DNA of 64,000 nucleotides from Salinibacterium sp. M195 (GCF_019443965.1 NZ_CP040814.1:2971658-3035657), one strand, 5' to 3'. Positions 46,163-55,555 are shown, counted from the stretch's first letter. Numbers and translations are program-made. Notes: generated by a model not told the origin, from the sequence alone.

Positions 46163-46739
46163 CATCGGGCACAAGCGTGATGCCCGCCTCTTTCATCGTG
46201 GCCAGCGCTGCAACACTCGACTCCGGGGCCACCCCAGCGGTCAGCTTCGTCAGTACAGAAACCTTGCGGCCACTGGCGGCAGCATCCATCGCAGAGGCGA
46301 GGACGCAATAGTCGGTCGCGATCCCCGCAACATCAATGCGGTCGACCCCCAGCCGATCGAGCAGCGCCGGAACTGTTTCGCCGTCGTCGGTCGTGCCCTC
46401 AAAAATCGAGTACGCCGGCACACCCTGCCCCTTGCGCACGTGCAACGAAATCTGCTCCGTGTTGAGCGCGGGATGGTATTCAGCGCCCGTAGTTCCCGCG
46501 ACACAGTGTCGAGGCCACGTGTCGACAAAGTTGGGCTCTTCATCTACCGCGAAATGGCCGCCGTTGTCGTTAGTGGCATCGTGCCAATCTCGGGACGCAA
46601 TCACCACGCAATAGTCTTGGGCGTTTGCCCACAAGAACGTCGTGATGTCCGCGGCGACGGCAGCACCACCTGCAACACCGAGAGCGCCGCCCTCAGTGAA
46701 GTCATTTTGTACGTCGATGATGAACAGTGCAGAAACCAC
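46155..46739 (-). CDS. pncA: Nicotinamidase (isochorismatase-like hydrolase)
   Basis: This 194-aa enzyme should deamidate nicotinamide to nicotinate for NAD salvage. The catalytic triad is visible: Asp in IIDVQNDF, Lys in VRKGQG and Cys in IATDYCVLAS. The metal-binding DWH and the later His are present. The GTG at 46739 has TAGACT 6 nt upstream and no ribosome binding site, which suggests a leaderless message. It heads a three-gene unit with a membrane protein and a TrmH-type methyltransferase. Confidence 0.9.
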   Translation of the reverse strand: MVSALFIIDVQNDFTEGGALGVAGGAAVAADITTFLWANAQDYCVVIASRDWHDATNDNGGHFAVDEEPNFVDTWPRHCVAGTTGAEYHPALNTEQISLHVRKGQGVPAYSIFEGTTDDGETVPALLDRLGVDRIDVAGIATDYCVLASAMDAAASGRKVSVLTKLTAGVAPESSVAALATMKEAGITLVPDDE

Positions 46740-46745
46740 TACTCA

Positions 46746-46751
46746 AGTCTA
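46746..46751 (-). promoter_or_regulatory. Leaderless-type -10 box for pncA
   Basis: On the minus strand TAGACT is followed by 6 nt and the GTG start of pncA at 46739. Confidence 0.5.
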
Positions 46752-46762
46752 GGTTGGTCGAG

Positions 46763-48187
46763 CTAGTAGTTGGAGAGATTGTTGCCACAGGCGTAAACAC
46801 CAGCAACGAGGTTGTCGAGCGCCGCGCGAGCATCCCCGGAGATTCCTTCGCCAATCGCATAGAAAGCGAAAGCAAGCTCGTTGCCATCCTCGGTGTTCAC
46901 TACGCCACCAAGCGAGTGCTCCTGGTAGGTCCACCCTGACTTTGCCGCAACCTTGCCGGACGCAGCAGCGGCATCCCCCTCGAACCGGTTGTACAGGTCA
47001 CCACTCGTTCCGCCGATCGGAAGCATCGAGAACGCTGCACCGATTGCGCCAGTACCGGAAGCGCCCTTCGCCATGAAACTCGCGATGAACAGCGGGGATA
47101 CCTGATTTTTGGGACTCAAGCCTGACCCATCGGCGATCGTAATGGACCCGGCATCTGTCAGTCCGGCATCCACCAAAGCACTCGGAATAGTCTGGGCGAG
47201 AGACGAAGCAGAGCCATTTTCGCCGAGCTTCTTAGAGACCAGTCGAGCCAGAGCTTCGGCAATAGAGTCATCGCCGCTGTTGAGCATCTGCTCGACGAGC
47301 ACGCTCACGGGTTGAGACTTAACCTCGGCCAGCACTGTGCTGCCCACCGCAGCCCCGGTAGTGAACGCTACCGCCGGAAGGCCAGCCGCCTGCGCGAAAG
47401 CTTCCCCGGCAGACTTCACCGGGTCAGTGCCGCGCGGACTGATCGCGATGGTGGGGTCGGCGCGGTCGCCGTTGATCATGAGAGCGGTGACGTAAGAGTG
47501 GTAACCGCCGGTGCGCTCCCGTTCTGGCCAGTTTGAATCCCAAGCGTCACCGCTATTCCACAACGTGGAATCCAACACGATCTGCGTAATCGGCACGCCT
47601 GGATGAAGTTCTTCGTACCGGGTCATCGCCTCAGAAGCGAGCTCTGAAATCTGGGGGGCATCGCGATAGTACGACGCGCTAGTGGTGGCCAAAGTCGGGT
47701 CACCACCACCGACCAATACGATCGAACCTGCTGTCGAGCCATCGACAACTTTCGTGCTAATGCGGGTATCCGCGCCGAGCGCCTGAAGCGCCGCGGCCCC
47801 CGTGAGGGCAGTCACGATATGGGCGGGGCTCGCTGCGGTGTCAGCAGAGCGACTCCACAGCACATTACCGGTCGCGACCTCCGTCACCACCCCAACGAGC
47901 GAGGGGAACGTTGCGACTGTGGCAAGACCTTCCACTGAGCAGGTACGCACCGCTATTGCACCGGGAATAGCATCCGGTTGACTCCGCTTCTCAACAGTGA
48001 CTTCGTCTGGGGTGAGATCAACTGCCGAGTTAGCGGAGCCAACCGAAATTCCGGCGAACACTGCTACTCCTGCAAGCAGTGCAAACACAATAGCCGCAAC
48101 CGTCACCGTGAATGCGGTGGGGTGTTTGGTTACGAGTGCGCGTAATCCTCCCGGCGCTTTCGGTTCATTACTAGCTGATTCAGTCAC
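46763..48187 (-). CDS. dacB: PBP4-like D-Ala-D-Ala carboxypeptidase/endopeptidase (peptidase S13), altered active site
   Basis: This 474-aa protein has an N-terminal membrane anchor (about residues 25-50) and a S13-type domain with the conserved YHSYVTALMINGDRADP block. The SxxK motif position reads SPAH (S120 to H123; codons 47819-47830), so the general-base Lys is replaced by His. The second motif reads SGDD instead of SxN, and the third is KSG. The fold is kept, but activity is doubtful; it may be a non-catalytic penicillin-binding homologue. TACTAT lies 6 nt before its GTG start. Confidence 0.82.
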   Translation of the reverse strand: MTESASNEPKAPGGLRALVTKHPTAFTVTVAAIVFALLAGVAVFAGISVGSANSAVDLTPDEVTVEKRSQPDAIPGAIAVRTCSVEGLATVATFPSLVGVVTEVATGNVLWSRSADTAASPAHIVTALTGAAALQALGADTRISTKVVDGSTAGSIVLVGGGDPTLATTSASYYRDAPQISELASEAMTRYEELHPGVPITQIVLDSTLWNSGDAWDSNWPERERTGGYHSYVTALMINGDRADPTIAISPRGTDPVKSAGEAFAQAAGLPAVAFTTGAAVGSTVLAEVKSQPVSVLVEQMLNSGDDSIAEALARLVSKKLGENGSASSLAQTIPSALVDAGLTDAGSITIADGSGLSPKNQVSPLFIASFMAKGASGTGAIGAAFSMLPIGGTSGDLYNRFEGDAAAASGKVAAKSGWTYQEHSLGGVVNTEDGNELAFAFYAIGEGISGDARAALDNLVAGVYACGNNLSNY

Positions 48188-48193
48188 CCGGTT

Positions 48194-48199
48194 ATAGTA
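48194..48199 (-). promoter_or_regulatory. Leaderless-type -10 box for the PBP4-like gene
   Basis: On the minus strand TACTAT is followed by 6 nt and the GTG at 48187. No ribosome binding site is seen. Confidence 0.45.
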
Positions 48200-48233
48200 C
48201 CCGGATGCCCGATTCAGCGTTTGTTAGTGAGAC

Positions 48234-49094
48234 CTAGCACGACGTCCACCGTGCTGCTGCGCGGGTAAATCCGGAAGGCTCGTCAACGCCACCGTGAGTC
48301 ATAGCGAAAGCGATGCACGCTCCGCCGATGCTGGAACCGGGGCGGTAAAGCGAAGCTCGGTGAGCGCTAGAGTCCCACCACTTGGAAGCAACTGTCGCCC
48401 CACTGTTGCCTGATCCGCCAGCAAGGTTGCCATCGCAACCGCGGGCCGCAACTCCATCTGAACGAGTGGTGCCGTTGTGGCCCCAACCGTCAAGAGGGTC
48501 TGAGCTTGGCGATTCTGCCATCCAGAAGAGACGCTCTTCCATGCAGGAGTCGTAGCGAAAGTTCGAGAGCGAAATCGGTTGCAAGCAATTAGCGACGCGA
48601 ATCGAGTTGTACGCAGAGGCGAACGATGAGAGGTCGCCTGAGGTCGTGCCAGCAACACCCTGCGATGAGCTACGGCTCGGCGCACCAGAGACTCCGCCGC
48701 CGACATTGCTGGGGCAGGACTGGCCGGCGGCTGCATAGGCCGCACGAATCTGGGACACGGATGCGCTGCCGCCGCCAACCGCAGCGACCACGATGGGCTT
48801 CGGCTTGGGCACTGCCTTCTGTGCGAGATGTTCAGAATCTACGGTGAGTGCTTTGGCCTGGGCCGCGGCGTCTGCTGCCAGTGATGCTTCTGTAATTCGT
48901 TCGGTACTCGCCGCGGCAACTACTTCTACTGGCTCTTCGACCGCTTCTGTCGCGGTCGACGCGAAGAGCGGCGAACGTGCTGCCGAGTTAGCGTTTGCGA
49001 TGTCGGTAGGACCCGGTCCGCCTCCCCCAACGAATGGCACTACTCCGACGAGTACGACAGTCAGCGCTGCCGTTAACAACGGAACTCTCCCCAT
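48234..49094 (-). CDS. Secreted CAP/SCP-domain protein
   Basis: This 286-aa protein has an N-terminal hydrophobic signal or anchor (residues 3-23), a Ser/Ala/Val-rich low-complexity middle and a C-terminal CAP-like domain from about residue 155. The domain shows AYNSIRVANCLQPISLS, the buried Cys, a WGHN segment, NLAGGSGNSG and WWDSSAHRASL, in the usual order. CAP proteins are secreted and bind lipids or act as adhesins; its role here is unknown. GGGGGA lies about 8 nt before the ATG. Confidence 0.75.
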   Translation of the reverse strand: MGRVPLLTAALTVVLVGVVPFVGGGGPGPTDIANANSAARSPLFASTATEAVEEPVEVVAAASTERITEASLAADAAAQAKALTVDSEHLAQKAVPKPKPIVVAAVGGGSASVSQIRAAYAAAGQSCPSNVGGGVSGAPSRSSSQGVAGTTSGDLSSFASAYNSIRVANCLQPISLSNFRYDSCMEERLFWMAESPSSDPLDGWGHNGTTRSDGVAARGCDGNLAGGSGNSGATVASKWWDSSAHRASLYRPGSSIGGACIAFAMTHGGVDEPSGFTRAAARWTSC

Positions 49095-49295
49095 GAAAAT
49101 CGTCCCCCAGACGAATAAACAGGAGCAGACCCCTCTGCTCCCTACAGCCCAAAACTAGGTCTCCTAGCACAGTCCCACAAGGGAAAAACCCCGGAAACAT
49201 GCGGAAAACCCCGTTAAAGGGGGGTCTGGGTGACAGTTCTATCCTCTATTTGGGGGACGCCGGCGTAGCCCGAATTCGGGCGTTTGACGCGGCGC

Positions 49296-49961
49296 TTAGC
49301 GTGAAGCGCGAATCGCCTCTGCTAGCCGCTCTCTTGCTCGGCCAAGGTGACTGTCCAGGCAGGCAACAGCGGCTTCGGCATCTCCCGCTTCGAGGTGCTC
49401 GAGAATCTCTTGGTGTTCTGCCGCAATCTGTTCAACGCCGAGCAGGCTTCTGCCTTGCACTTGCGCCATACAGAGACGCACTTCGTCAACCAGCGATCGA
49501 TACATGCGCTCGACGCGCGGGCTACCGATGGCTTCGACGAGGGAGGCGTGAAACTGCATATCGGGTTCGACCGCAGCGATGGAGCCGCCGGCTGCAATCG
49601 CGGCTCCTGCTTGGCGAACTCGTTCGTTGGCGGCAGCAGCGCTAGCGGGCACACGATGTTCTGCCGCAAGTTCGCGGAGTGCTGAGCTTTCGAGGCGCAG
49701 TCGAGTGCGGTAAATATCGCGCACATCCTCGATGCTCAACACTGGTACGCGGGCGCTTTTGTGGGCGCCGCGCTCTAGGAGACCTTCGGTGGTGAGCTTC
49801 TCGATGGCGGCTTTCGAGGTTGACCGCGAAACGTTGTAGTCCTCGGCGAGGAGCGCTTCCGTGACCGGGGAGCCGCTCGGCAGGTCGCCGGAAAACAGGC
49901 GCCGTCGCAGATCGTCGGCTAGGGCATCCACGACAGATACCGCCGCAATCGTTCGAACCAT
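49296..49961 (-). CDS. GntR-family regulator, FCD (FadR-like) subgroup
   Basis: This 221-aa regulator has a winged helix-turn-helix at residues 10-75 (SPVTEALLAEDYNVSRSTSK) and an all-helical FCD domain with metal-binding Asp/His positions in the C-terminal half. GGAGG lies 7 nt before the ATG. It is divergent from the large FAD/Fe-S dehydrogenase gene; FCD regulators of the LldR type often respond to the hydroxy acid used by the adjacent enzyme. TTGTCCGACAA in the shared gap is the likely operator. Confidence 0.87.
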   Translation of the reverse strand: MVRTIAAVSVVDALADDLRRRLFSGDLPSGSPVTEALLAEDYNVSRSTSKAAIEKLTTEGLLERGAHKSARVPVLSIEDVRDIYRTRLRLESSALRELAAEHRVPASAAAANERVRQAGAAIAAGGSIAAVEPDMQFHASLVEAIGSPRVERMYRSLVDEVRLCMAQVQGRSLLGVEQIAAEHQEILEHLEAGDAEAAVACLDSHLGRARERLAEAIRASR

Positions 49962-50000
49962 TCGCGTTCCTCCCGCACGAAGCTTACCTTTGGGGTTCAG

Positions 50001-50029
50001 TTGACAGCAATGTAGACTTGTCCGACAAT
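50001..50029 (+). promoter_or_regulatory. Promoter with GntR-type operator over the -10 box
   Basis: TTGACA (50001-50006) and GACAAT (50024-50029) are 17 bp apart and form a good sigma-A promoter for the dehydrogenase gene. The perfect palindrome TTGTC-C-GACAA (50018-50028) overlaps the -10 box, so binding there would block transcription. Similar TTGTCnGACAA sites are known for FCD regulators. Confidence 0.72.
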
Positions 50030-50056
50030 CTTTGATTCAGCGTCGATGGGGAGCCC

Positions 50057-52939
50057 ATGCAACCGTCAGTTCACGACCAGTTTGCCGCCGCACTAGCCGA
50101 CGCGGGGCGCCTCAGCACGCGCGCAATCGACCTCCACGCGAACGCCCATGATGCCTCGCACTTTCTTCTCATTCCCGAAACACTTGTCATCGCCCACGAT
50201 GCCGCCGAAGTCGGGCGCCTATTGCAGGTCGGTGCCCGCACCGGAATGCCCGTCACGCTACGCTCCGGCGGCACGAGCCTCAGCGGTCAAGGGCTTACCG
50301 ACGGAGTTCTCATAGACGTCCGCCGCAATTTCCGGGGCATCACGATCGAAGACGACGGGATGCGGGTGCGGGTGCAGCCCGGAGCAACAGTTCGTCAGGT
50401 CAACGGCACGCTCGCCCGTCACGGCCGCAAACTTGGCCCAGACCCGGCAAGTGAATCTGCGTGCACCATCGGTGGAGTCGTTGCCAATAACTCCTCGGGA
50501 ATGGCGTGCGGAATCACCGGCAACACCTACAAGACTCTCGACTCGCTGACCTTGGTTCTGACAAGCGGCACCGTCGTTGATACCGCAGCCCCCGACGCGA
50601 ACCAGAAGCTTCGCCACGACGAACCAGAACTCTTCGCTGGACTGCTGCGCCTGCGCGACCGTGTTCGCGCCAACCCCACATCGGTGAGCACCATCGAACA
50701 CCAATTCTCGATGAAAAACACGATGGGTTACGGCCTCAACTCTTTCCTCGACCACGACGAACCTGCCGCATTGCTCGCGCACCTCGTCATCGGCTCCGAA
50801 GGCACCCTCGGGTTCGTGGCCGAAGCCGTCTTCCACACCCTCCCACTGCTGAGCCATGCGGCGACCGGACTCGTGATCTTCGATAGCTTGCTCGCCGCGA
50901 ATGAGGCGCTGCCCGGCATCGTCGCCACCGGTGCTGCCGCAATTGAACTTATGGATGCCCAATCACTCCGAGTCGGCAAACTCGAAGCTGACGCGCATCC
51001 GCTTATCCGGGATCTCGCCGTCGAGAAGCACGCGGCCCTCCTCGTGGAGTATCAAGCGGCCACGGTCGAGGAACTGGCCGAACAAGAGGGGAACGGTAAC
51101 CGAGTTCTCAACGGCCTGACCGTGAGTTCGCCCGCGGTTCTCTCCCGCGAAGCTGCAACCCGTGCCTCACTCTGGCACCTCCGCAAAGGCCTCTACGCCA
51201 CCGTTGCTGGCGCCCGCCCTTCAGGCACGACCGCGCTCCTCGAGGATGTTGTCGTACCGGTTGAATCCTTGGCGCGCACCAGCTCGCAACTCAGCGACCT
51301 GTTCGACCGCTACGGCTACCAGAACAGCGTCATCTTTGGACATGCGAAGGATGGCAACATCCACTTCATGCTCACCGACCTCTTCGAAGGTGCCGGGCTC
51401 GAACGCTATGAGGCCTTCACCGAAGACATGGTCGATCTTGTGCTTGGTGAAGGCGGTTCGCTTAAGGCCGAGCACGGCACCGGGCGAGTCATGGCACCCT
51501 ACGTGCAGCGTCAGTACGGTGATGAGCTGTACGGCGTAATGCGCGAAGTGAAAGCATTGTTCGACCCGACGGGCATGCTCAACCCTGGTGTCATCATCAC
51601 CGACGACCCCGCGGTACACCTCAAAAACATTAAGACAACACCGACAATCGAGGAAGAAGTCGACCGCTGTGTGGAGTGCGGCTATTGCGAACCGGTCTGC
51701 CCGAGCAGCGATCTGACGCTGACACCACGGCAGCGAATTGTGGTGAAGCGCGCCATCGCCACCGCTCTGGCCGATGGCGATACCGCGCTTGCCGCCGAAC
51801 TCGAGAAGGATTACGGATACGAAGGCGTGCAAACGTGTGCCGTGGATGGCATGTGCCAAACCGCCTGCCCGGTGCTCATCAATACGGGTGACCTCGTTCG
51901 ACGGTTGCGCAAGACCGAGCATTCGGCGGTCGAGAAAAAGGTCTGGAAGACCGCAGCGACCCACTGGGATGCAACAACCGCGATTGCGGGGGCAGCGCTC
52001 ACGATCACTGAGAAGCTTCCGGCACCGATCATCACCGGACCAAACAAGGTAGCGCGAGCGGTGCTTGGCGACGATGTACTGCCGCTCTGGTCTTCGGAGC
52101 TACCCGCCGGTGGTGGCCGTCGTGCACGCCCGGCACCTGACGCATCCGCGGCTATCGACGCCGTCTATGTGCCTGCTTGTGTGAACGCCATGTTCGGCCC
52201 CGCCACGCGTGCCGACGGCACTCGTGGGCCCGGTGTGCAGGCCAGCTTCGAGGAGCTGTGTGCGCGCGCCGGCGTTACGGTGCTCGTTCCCGAGAACATC
52301 GATTCGCTGTGCTGCGGCACACCGTGGTCGTCGAAGGGGCTGCCGGAGGGCGCGGCCATCATGCAAGACCGCGTGCTCGCGAGCCTGCGCACTGCCAGTC
52401 GCGACGGAGAACTCCCCATCATCTGTGATGCCTCATCGTGCACCGAAGGCCTCCTCCACACGATTGAGAATGACCCGGCGCCGCAAGCACGAGGTGCACA
52501 GCCATTGCGCGTGATCGATGTGATCGAGTTCGTCGCCGACCGCATCGTGCCATCGCTGCCCGCGGGTGCGGGTACGGGTGCGGAAGTCAACGGTGGTGCG
52601 GCAACTCCCGCTTACGAACGCATCGATTCACTCGCGCTGCACCCGACGTGTTCGTCCACCCGTTTGGGAATCAACGAGAAGCTCACCACCGTGGCGAATG
52701 CCGTAGCCGTAGATGTGATGGTTCCGGATAGCTGGGGCTGCTGTGCCTTCGCCGGTGACCGCGGGATGTTGCATCCCGAACTTACCGAGTCAGCAACAGC
52801 AGTGCAGGCCACTGAGGTGCGCGCTGCCGAGACGACGACCCATGCGAGCTGCAACCGCACCTGCGAACTGGGCATGACCCGGGCCACGGGTAGCGACTAT
52901 CGCCACGTTGTGGAGTTGCTAGCCGAGGCCACCCGCTAG
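50057..52939 (+). CDS. FAD/Fe-S D-2-hydroxyacid dehydrogenase (D-lactate dehydrogenase-like)
   Basis: This 960-aa protein joins a GlcD-type FAD domain to a GlpC-type iron-sulfur domain, as in YdiJ and Dld-II proteins. The FAD part has LRSGGTSLSGQGLTDGV and CTIGGVVANNSSGMACG, then the FAD-oxidase C domain. Two ferredoxin motifs follow (CVECGYCEPVCP and CAVDGMCQTACP) and then the paired CCG-type segments (SLCCGTPWSS, WGCCAFAGDRG). It probably oxidises D-lactate or a related hydroxy acid and feeds the quinone pool. The divergent GntR regulator supports a catabolic role. Confidence 0.87.
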   Translation: MQPSVHDQFAAALADAGRLSTRAIDLHANAHDASHFLLIPETLVIAHDAAEVGRLLQVGARTGMPVTLRSGGTSLSGQGLTDGVLIDVRRNFRGITIEDDGMRVRVQPGATVRQVNGTLARHGRKLGPDPASESACTIGGVVANNSSGMACGITGNTYKTLDSLTLVLTSGTVVDTAAPDANQKLRHDEPELFAGLLRLRDRVRANPTSVSTIEHQFSMKNTMGYGLNSFLDHDEPAALLAHLVIGSEGTLGFVAEAVFHTLPLLSHAATGLVIFDSLLAANEALPGIVATGAAAIELMDAQSLRVGKLEADAHPLIRDLAVEKHAALLVEYQAATVEELAEQEGNGNRVLNGLTVSSPAVLSREAATRASLWHLRKGLYATVAGARPSGTTALLEDVVVPVESLARTSSQLSDLFDRYGYQNSVIFGHAKDGNIHFMLTDLFEGAGLERYEAFTEDMVDLVLGEGGSLKAEHGTGRVMAPYVQRQYGDELYGVMREVKALFDPTGMLNPGVIITDDPAVHLKNIKTTPTIEEEVDRCVECGYCEPVCPSSDLTLTPRQRIVVKRAIATALADGDTALAAELEKDYGYEGVQTCAVDGMCQTACPVLINTGDLVRRLRKTEHSAVEKKVWKTAATHWDATTAIAGAALTITEKLPAPIITGPNKVARAVLGDDVLPLWSSELPAGGGRRARPAPDASAAIDAVYVPACVNAMFGPATRADGTRGPGVQASFEELCARAGVTVLVPENIDSLCCGTPWSSKGLPEGAAIMQDRVLASLRTASRDGELPIICDASSCTEGLLHTIENDPAPQARGAQPLRVIDVIEFVADRIVPSLPAGAGTGAEVNGGAATPAYERIDSLALHPTCSSTRLGINEKLTTVANAVAVDVMVPDSWGCCAFAGDRGMLHPELTESATAVQATEVRAAETTTHASCNRTCELGMTRATGSDYRHVVELLAEATR

Positions 52940-53009
52940 CGCGAGCTGGAAGGTGGCTGCGGCGAACTGCTGGGAGCCGGGAGCGGCAAAGAGAACGCGT
53001 CAACGCCTA

Positions 53010-53780
53010 CTAGCGTTTACGTGGAGCCTGCGCCCGGCGCAGCTCGCGTGCGGCATCCGCTGCCGCAGCCTCTTCTGGAGTGGGAGCGGTGCCGCCAAGG
53101 TGGCGTGGCTGCCACCACTGCCCAGAGCCATCAAGCGGATACGTCTTTTGCGCTGTCTCGAGAAGACCTTCCATGGTCACCTTGAGTTGGGCTGTCGCCT
53201 CGCCCACATCTTTCTCTGGCGTAATGATGATCGGGTCGCCAACGACCATCACGATGGGCACACCACTGCGTTCACGCAAGGTAATCTTGCGATTCTTGGT
53301 CATCAGCCGCTGTCCACCCCACACCGCGATCGGGATGACGGGCACGCCGGCTTCTGCCGCTAGGCGCACGGCACCGGTTTTGAAGTCGCGAATCGTAAAC
53401 GACGCGCTCACCCCGGCTTCGGGGAAGACCCCAATCAGTTCGCCCGAGCGCAGAGCTTGAACGGCGGCAGCGTACGCACTAGCGCCCGCCTTCATGTCGA
53501 CGGCAATGTGCTTCATGTTGCGCATCAGCGAGCCGACCACTCGCTTGTCGAATACGTTCTTTTTCGCCATAAAACGGATGCGGCGGTGGTTATGCAACCA
53601 CGTCGCCCACTCAACCAGGGCGAACTCCAGATACCCGAAATGTGTCATAGCGATGACAGCACCACCGGCGTCGGGAAGATTGTGGGCTCCGATGACGGTA
53701 CGACGTACGCGCAGCGCGCCGAACATGACGCGACCGGCGGCGAGCGCGGCAGTGTAGATGGGCTCGTTACGATACTTCAT
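53010..53780 (-). CDS. PlsC-like lysophospholipid acyltransferase
   Basis: This 256-aa protein of the PlsC superfamily should acylate lysophosphatidate or a related lipid at the membrane. The HX4D motif reads HFGYLE (H47, E52), with Glu instead of Asp, and the acceptor motif reads FPEAGVS rather than FPEGTRS. The block TGAVRLAAEAGVPVIPIAVWGG is otherwise typical of the actinobacterial subgroup (known members have FPEATIS). The last 35 residues are Ala/Arg-rich. It is convergent with the preceding dehydrogenase. Confidence 0.83.
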   Translation of the reverse strand: MKYRNEPIYTAALAAGRVMFGALRVRRTVIGAHNLPDAGGAVIAMTHFGYLEFALVEWATWLHNHRRIRFMAKKNVFDKRVVGSLMRNMKHIAVDMKAGASAYAAAVQALRSGELIGVFPEAGVSASFTIRDFKTGAVRLAAEAGVPVIPIAVWGGQRLMTKNRKITLRERSGVPIVMVVGDPIIITPEKDVGEATAQLKVTMEGLLETAQKTYPLDGSGQWWQPRHLGGTAPTPEEAAAADAARELRRAQAPRKR

Positions 53781-53834
53781 AGTCCCAGCCTAAGAGATCG
53801 GAATGAGAGCTTGCCCGTGGTGCGGAGAATTAGT

Positions 53835-53910
53835 TGGAGCCGCCTGTCAGAATCGAACTGACGACCTTCTCATTACGAGTGAGATGCTCTACCAACTGAG
53901 CTAAGGCGGC
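53835..53910 (-). tRNA. tRNA-Thr (anticodon CGT)
   Basis: The 76-nt sequence folds as a full cloverleaf: acceptor GCCGCCT/AGGCGGC, D-stem GCTC/GAGC, anticodon stem TCTCA/TGAGA with loop CTCGTAA, and T-stem GTCAG/CTGAC with loop TTCGATT. Anticodon CGT reads ACG (threonine). The terminal CCA is encoded (53835-53837). Confidence 0.96.
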
Positions 53911-53989
53911 CGGCCACATTTTCATGAGGCACAGCAAGATAGCTTAGCCGAAGTTTTTGGGCCCGAAAGCCCACACCGTGAACTTGCGG

Positions 53990-55555
53990 CTACGCACCAC
54001 AGTTCGGGTCAGCATCCGGCACGCTTCCATTAACGAAATAGTCATCCACAGCGCTGTCGATGCACGCGACGCCACCGTTGTAAGCAGTGTGACCTTCGCC
54101 GTTGTAGGTGATCAGCTGGGCGCTCTGCAGCTGCTCACTCAGAGCAACGCCCCACTCGTACGGTGTTGCCGGGTCGCCCGTTGTCGAGATGATCAGCACT
54201 GGTGGCGCGCCAGCACCAGTCAGTTCCGTGATTTCCGGTCCAATGTATTGGTACGGCCAGTTCAGACAGGTGAGGTCCCCCGTCGGCGGGAAATCGCGAT
54301 AGGTGGCTGGCGATGCTTGACGCATCAACTCTTGCTGTTCGATCAACACGGCAGGGTCGGTCTCTACCGGGTAGTCAACGCAATAGATCGCGATGAATGC
54401 CTCGAGCGAGTTGTCGGTGTAGGTGCCATCAAGGTCACGGCTGTAATAGAAATCTGCCAAAAAGAACGCCGTGTCGGTCTGTCCACGAGCCGCCTCCGAG
54501 AATAGATCGTTCAGGAAGGGCCACGAATCCTGGGAATAGAGCGCCGTGCTCATGGCGATATCGATGACACCGGCATCCATCATTCGACCATCAGGCGCAG
54601 CAATCGGGTTCGCGTCGTAGCGATCGTATAGTTCGCGGATCGTCACCAAGGCCGCATCCACCCCATCGGTGAACGGACAGTCATCGAAGGAAGACGGACA
54701 CGCCACCAAATAGTTTTCGAGTGCACGCTGGAACCCCATCGTCTGCACTAGCCCGACCTCAAACACCGAGATCGACGAGTCGGTGGCGCCATCCAGAACA
54801 ATGCGACCCACATTTTCGGGGAAGTTCTCGATGTAGTAAGAACCGATATCGCTGCCATACGAGTAGCCCAAATAATGCAGCTTCTCGTCACCAACAATCG
54901 CGCGAAGCATATCGAGATCGCGCACAGTGCTCTGGGTGTCAATGAACTGCAGAATCGGGCCCGTACGTTCCAGACACGCCTGCCCGAAGTTCACCGCAGC
55001 CTCTTCACTCTCTGCAAGCCAATCGGCACTCCCCAACGGGGCATCCGCAAGACCAAAGATGAACTCGTCAAGGCCATCATCGTCAAGGCACTCCACGGGG
55101 GTTGAGCGGCCCACACCGCGGGGATCCCACCCGATAACGTCATAGTTTTCTTGCAGGGTCGCGCTGACCGCAAAATCTACATCGTCATGAATCAGATCGA
55201 AACCTGAAGCGCCTGGCCCACCCGGATTCACAAACAGCGAGCCCATGCTCTGCCCTGTCGCCGCGTGGCGAGCCATGGCCAAGGAAATGTCTGTCTCTGG
55301 TGAGGGATTCTCCCAGTCCATTGGGGCTGTCGCGGTGGCACATTCCGCCCCATCGCCGCAATCAACCCAGCTGAGCACTTGCTCGTAATACGGCGCGAGC
55401 TCTTCTGAGACTGCCTCGCCGGTCGGCTGAGAACGCTCACCGAATAGCTCCAGGATGCTCACACAGCCGCTCAACATGAACGTCAGAGCAACAGCGGGCA
55501 CAAGGAGTGCAAACCTGCGGGTACGGGCAACGGAATCAGTATCGGTGAACGTCAC
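53990..55555 (-). CDS. TAP-like alpha/beta-hydrolase lipoprotein, copy 2
   Basis: This 521-aa protein is an S33-type tripeptidyl aminopeptidase-like hydrolase. A signal peptide ends in lipobox FMLSGC. The oxyanion region is FVNPGGPGASGFDLI, the nucleophile Ser lies in LGYSYGS near residue 225, and a C-terminal TAP domain brings the Asp and His (GEGHTAYN). It is likely a cell-surface peptidase or esterase. It lies 16 bp downstream of a longer paralogue with the same architecture. Confidence 0.85.
   Translation of the reverse strand: MTFTDTDSVARTRRFALLVPAVALTFMLSGCVSILELFGERSQPTGEAVSEELAPYYEQVLSWVDCGDGAECATATAPMDWENPSPETDISLAMARHAATGQSMGSLFVNPGGPGASGFDLIHDDVDFAVSATLQENYDVIGWDPRGVGRSTPVECLDDDGLDEFIFGLADAPLGSADWLAESEEAAVNFGQACLERTGPILQFIDTQSTVRDLDMLRAIVGDEKLHYLGYSYGSDIGSYYIENFPENVGRIVLDGATDSSISVFEVGLVQTMGFQRALENYLVACPSSFDDCPFTDGVDAALVTIRELYDRYDANPIAAPDGRMMDAGVIDIAMSTALYSQDSWPFLNDLFSEAARGQTDTAFFLADFYYSRDLDGTYTDNSLEAFIAIYCVDYPVETDPAVLIEQQELMRQASPATYRDFPPTGDLTCLNWPYQYIGPEITELTGAGAPPVLIISTTGDPATPYEWGVALSEQLQSAQLITYNGEGHTAYNGGVACIDSAVDDYFVNGSVPDADPNCGA

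Noticed and set aside
49268..49281. Palindrome GCCCGAATTCGGGC after the GntR gene
   Set aside because: It is a perfect 14-mer and might be a short terminator stem, but the loop is only AATT and no U-tract follows, so I did not list it as a feature.
53950..53980. TGGGC/GCCCA hairpin after the second TAP-like hydrolase
   Set aside because: The stem has only 5 bp and is followed by A, not T, on the transcribed side, so it is not a convincing terminator.
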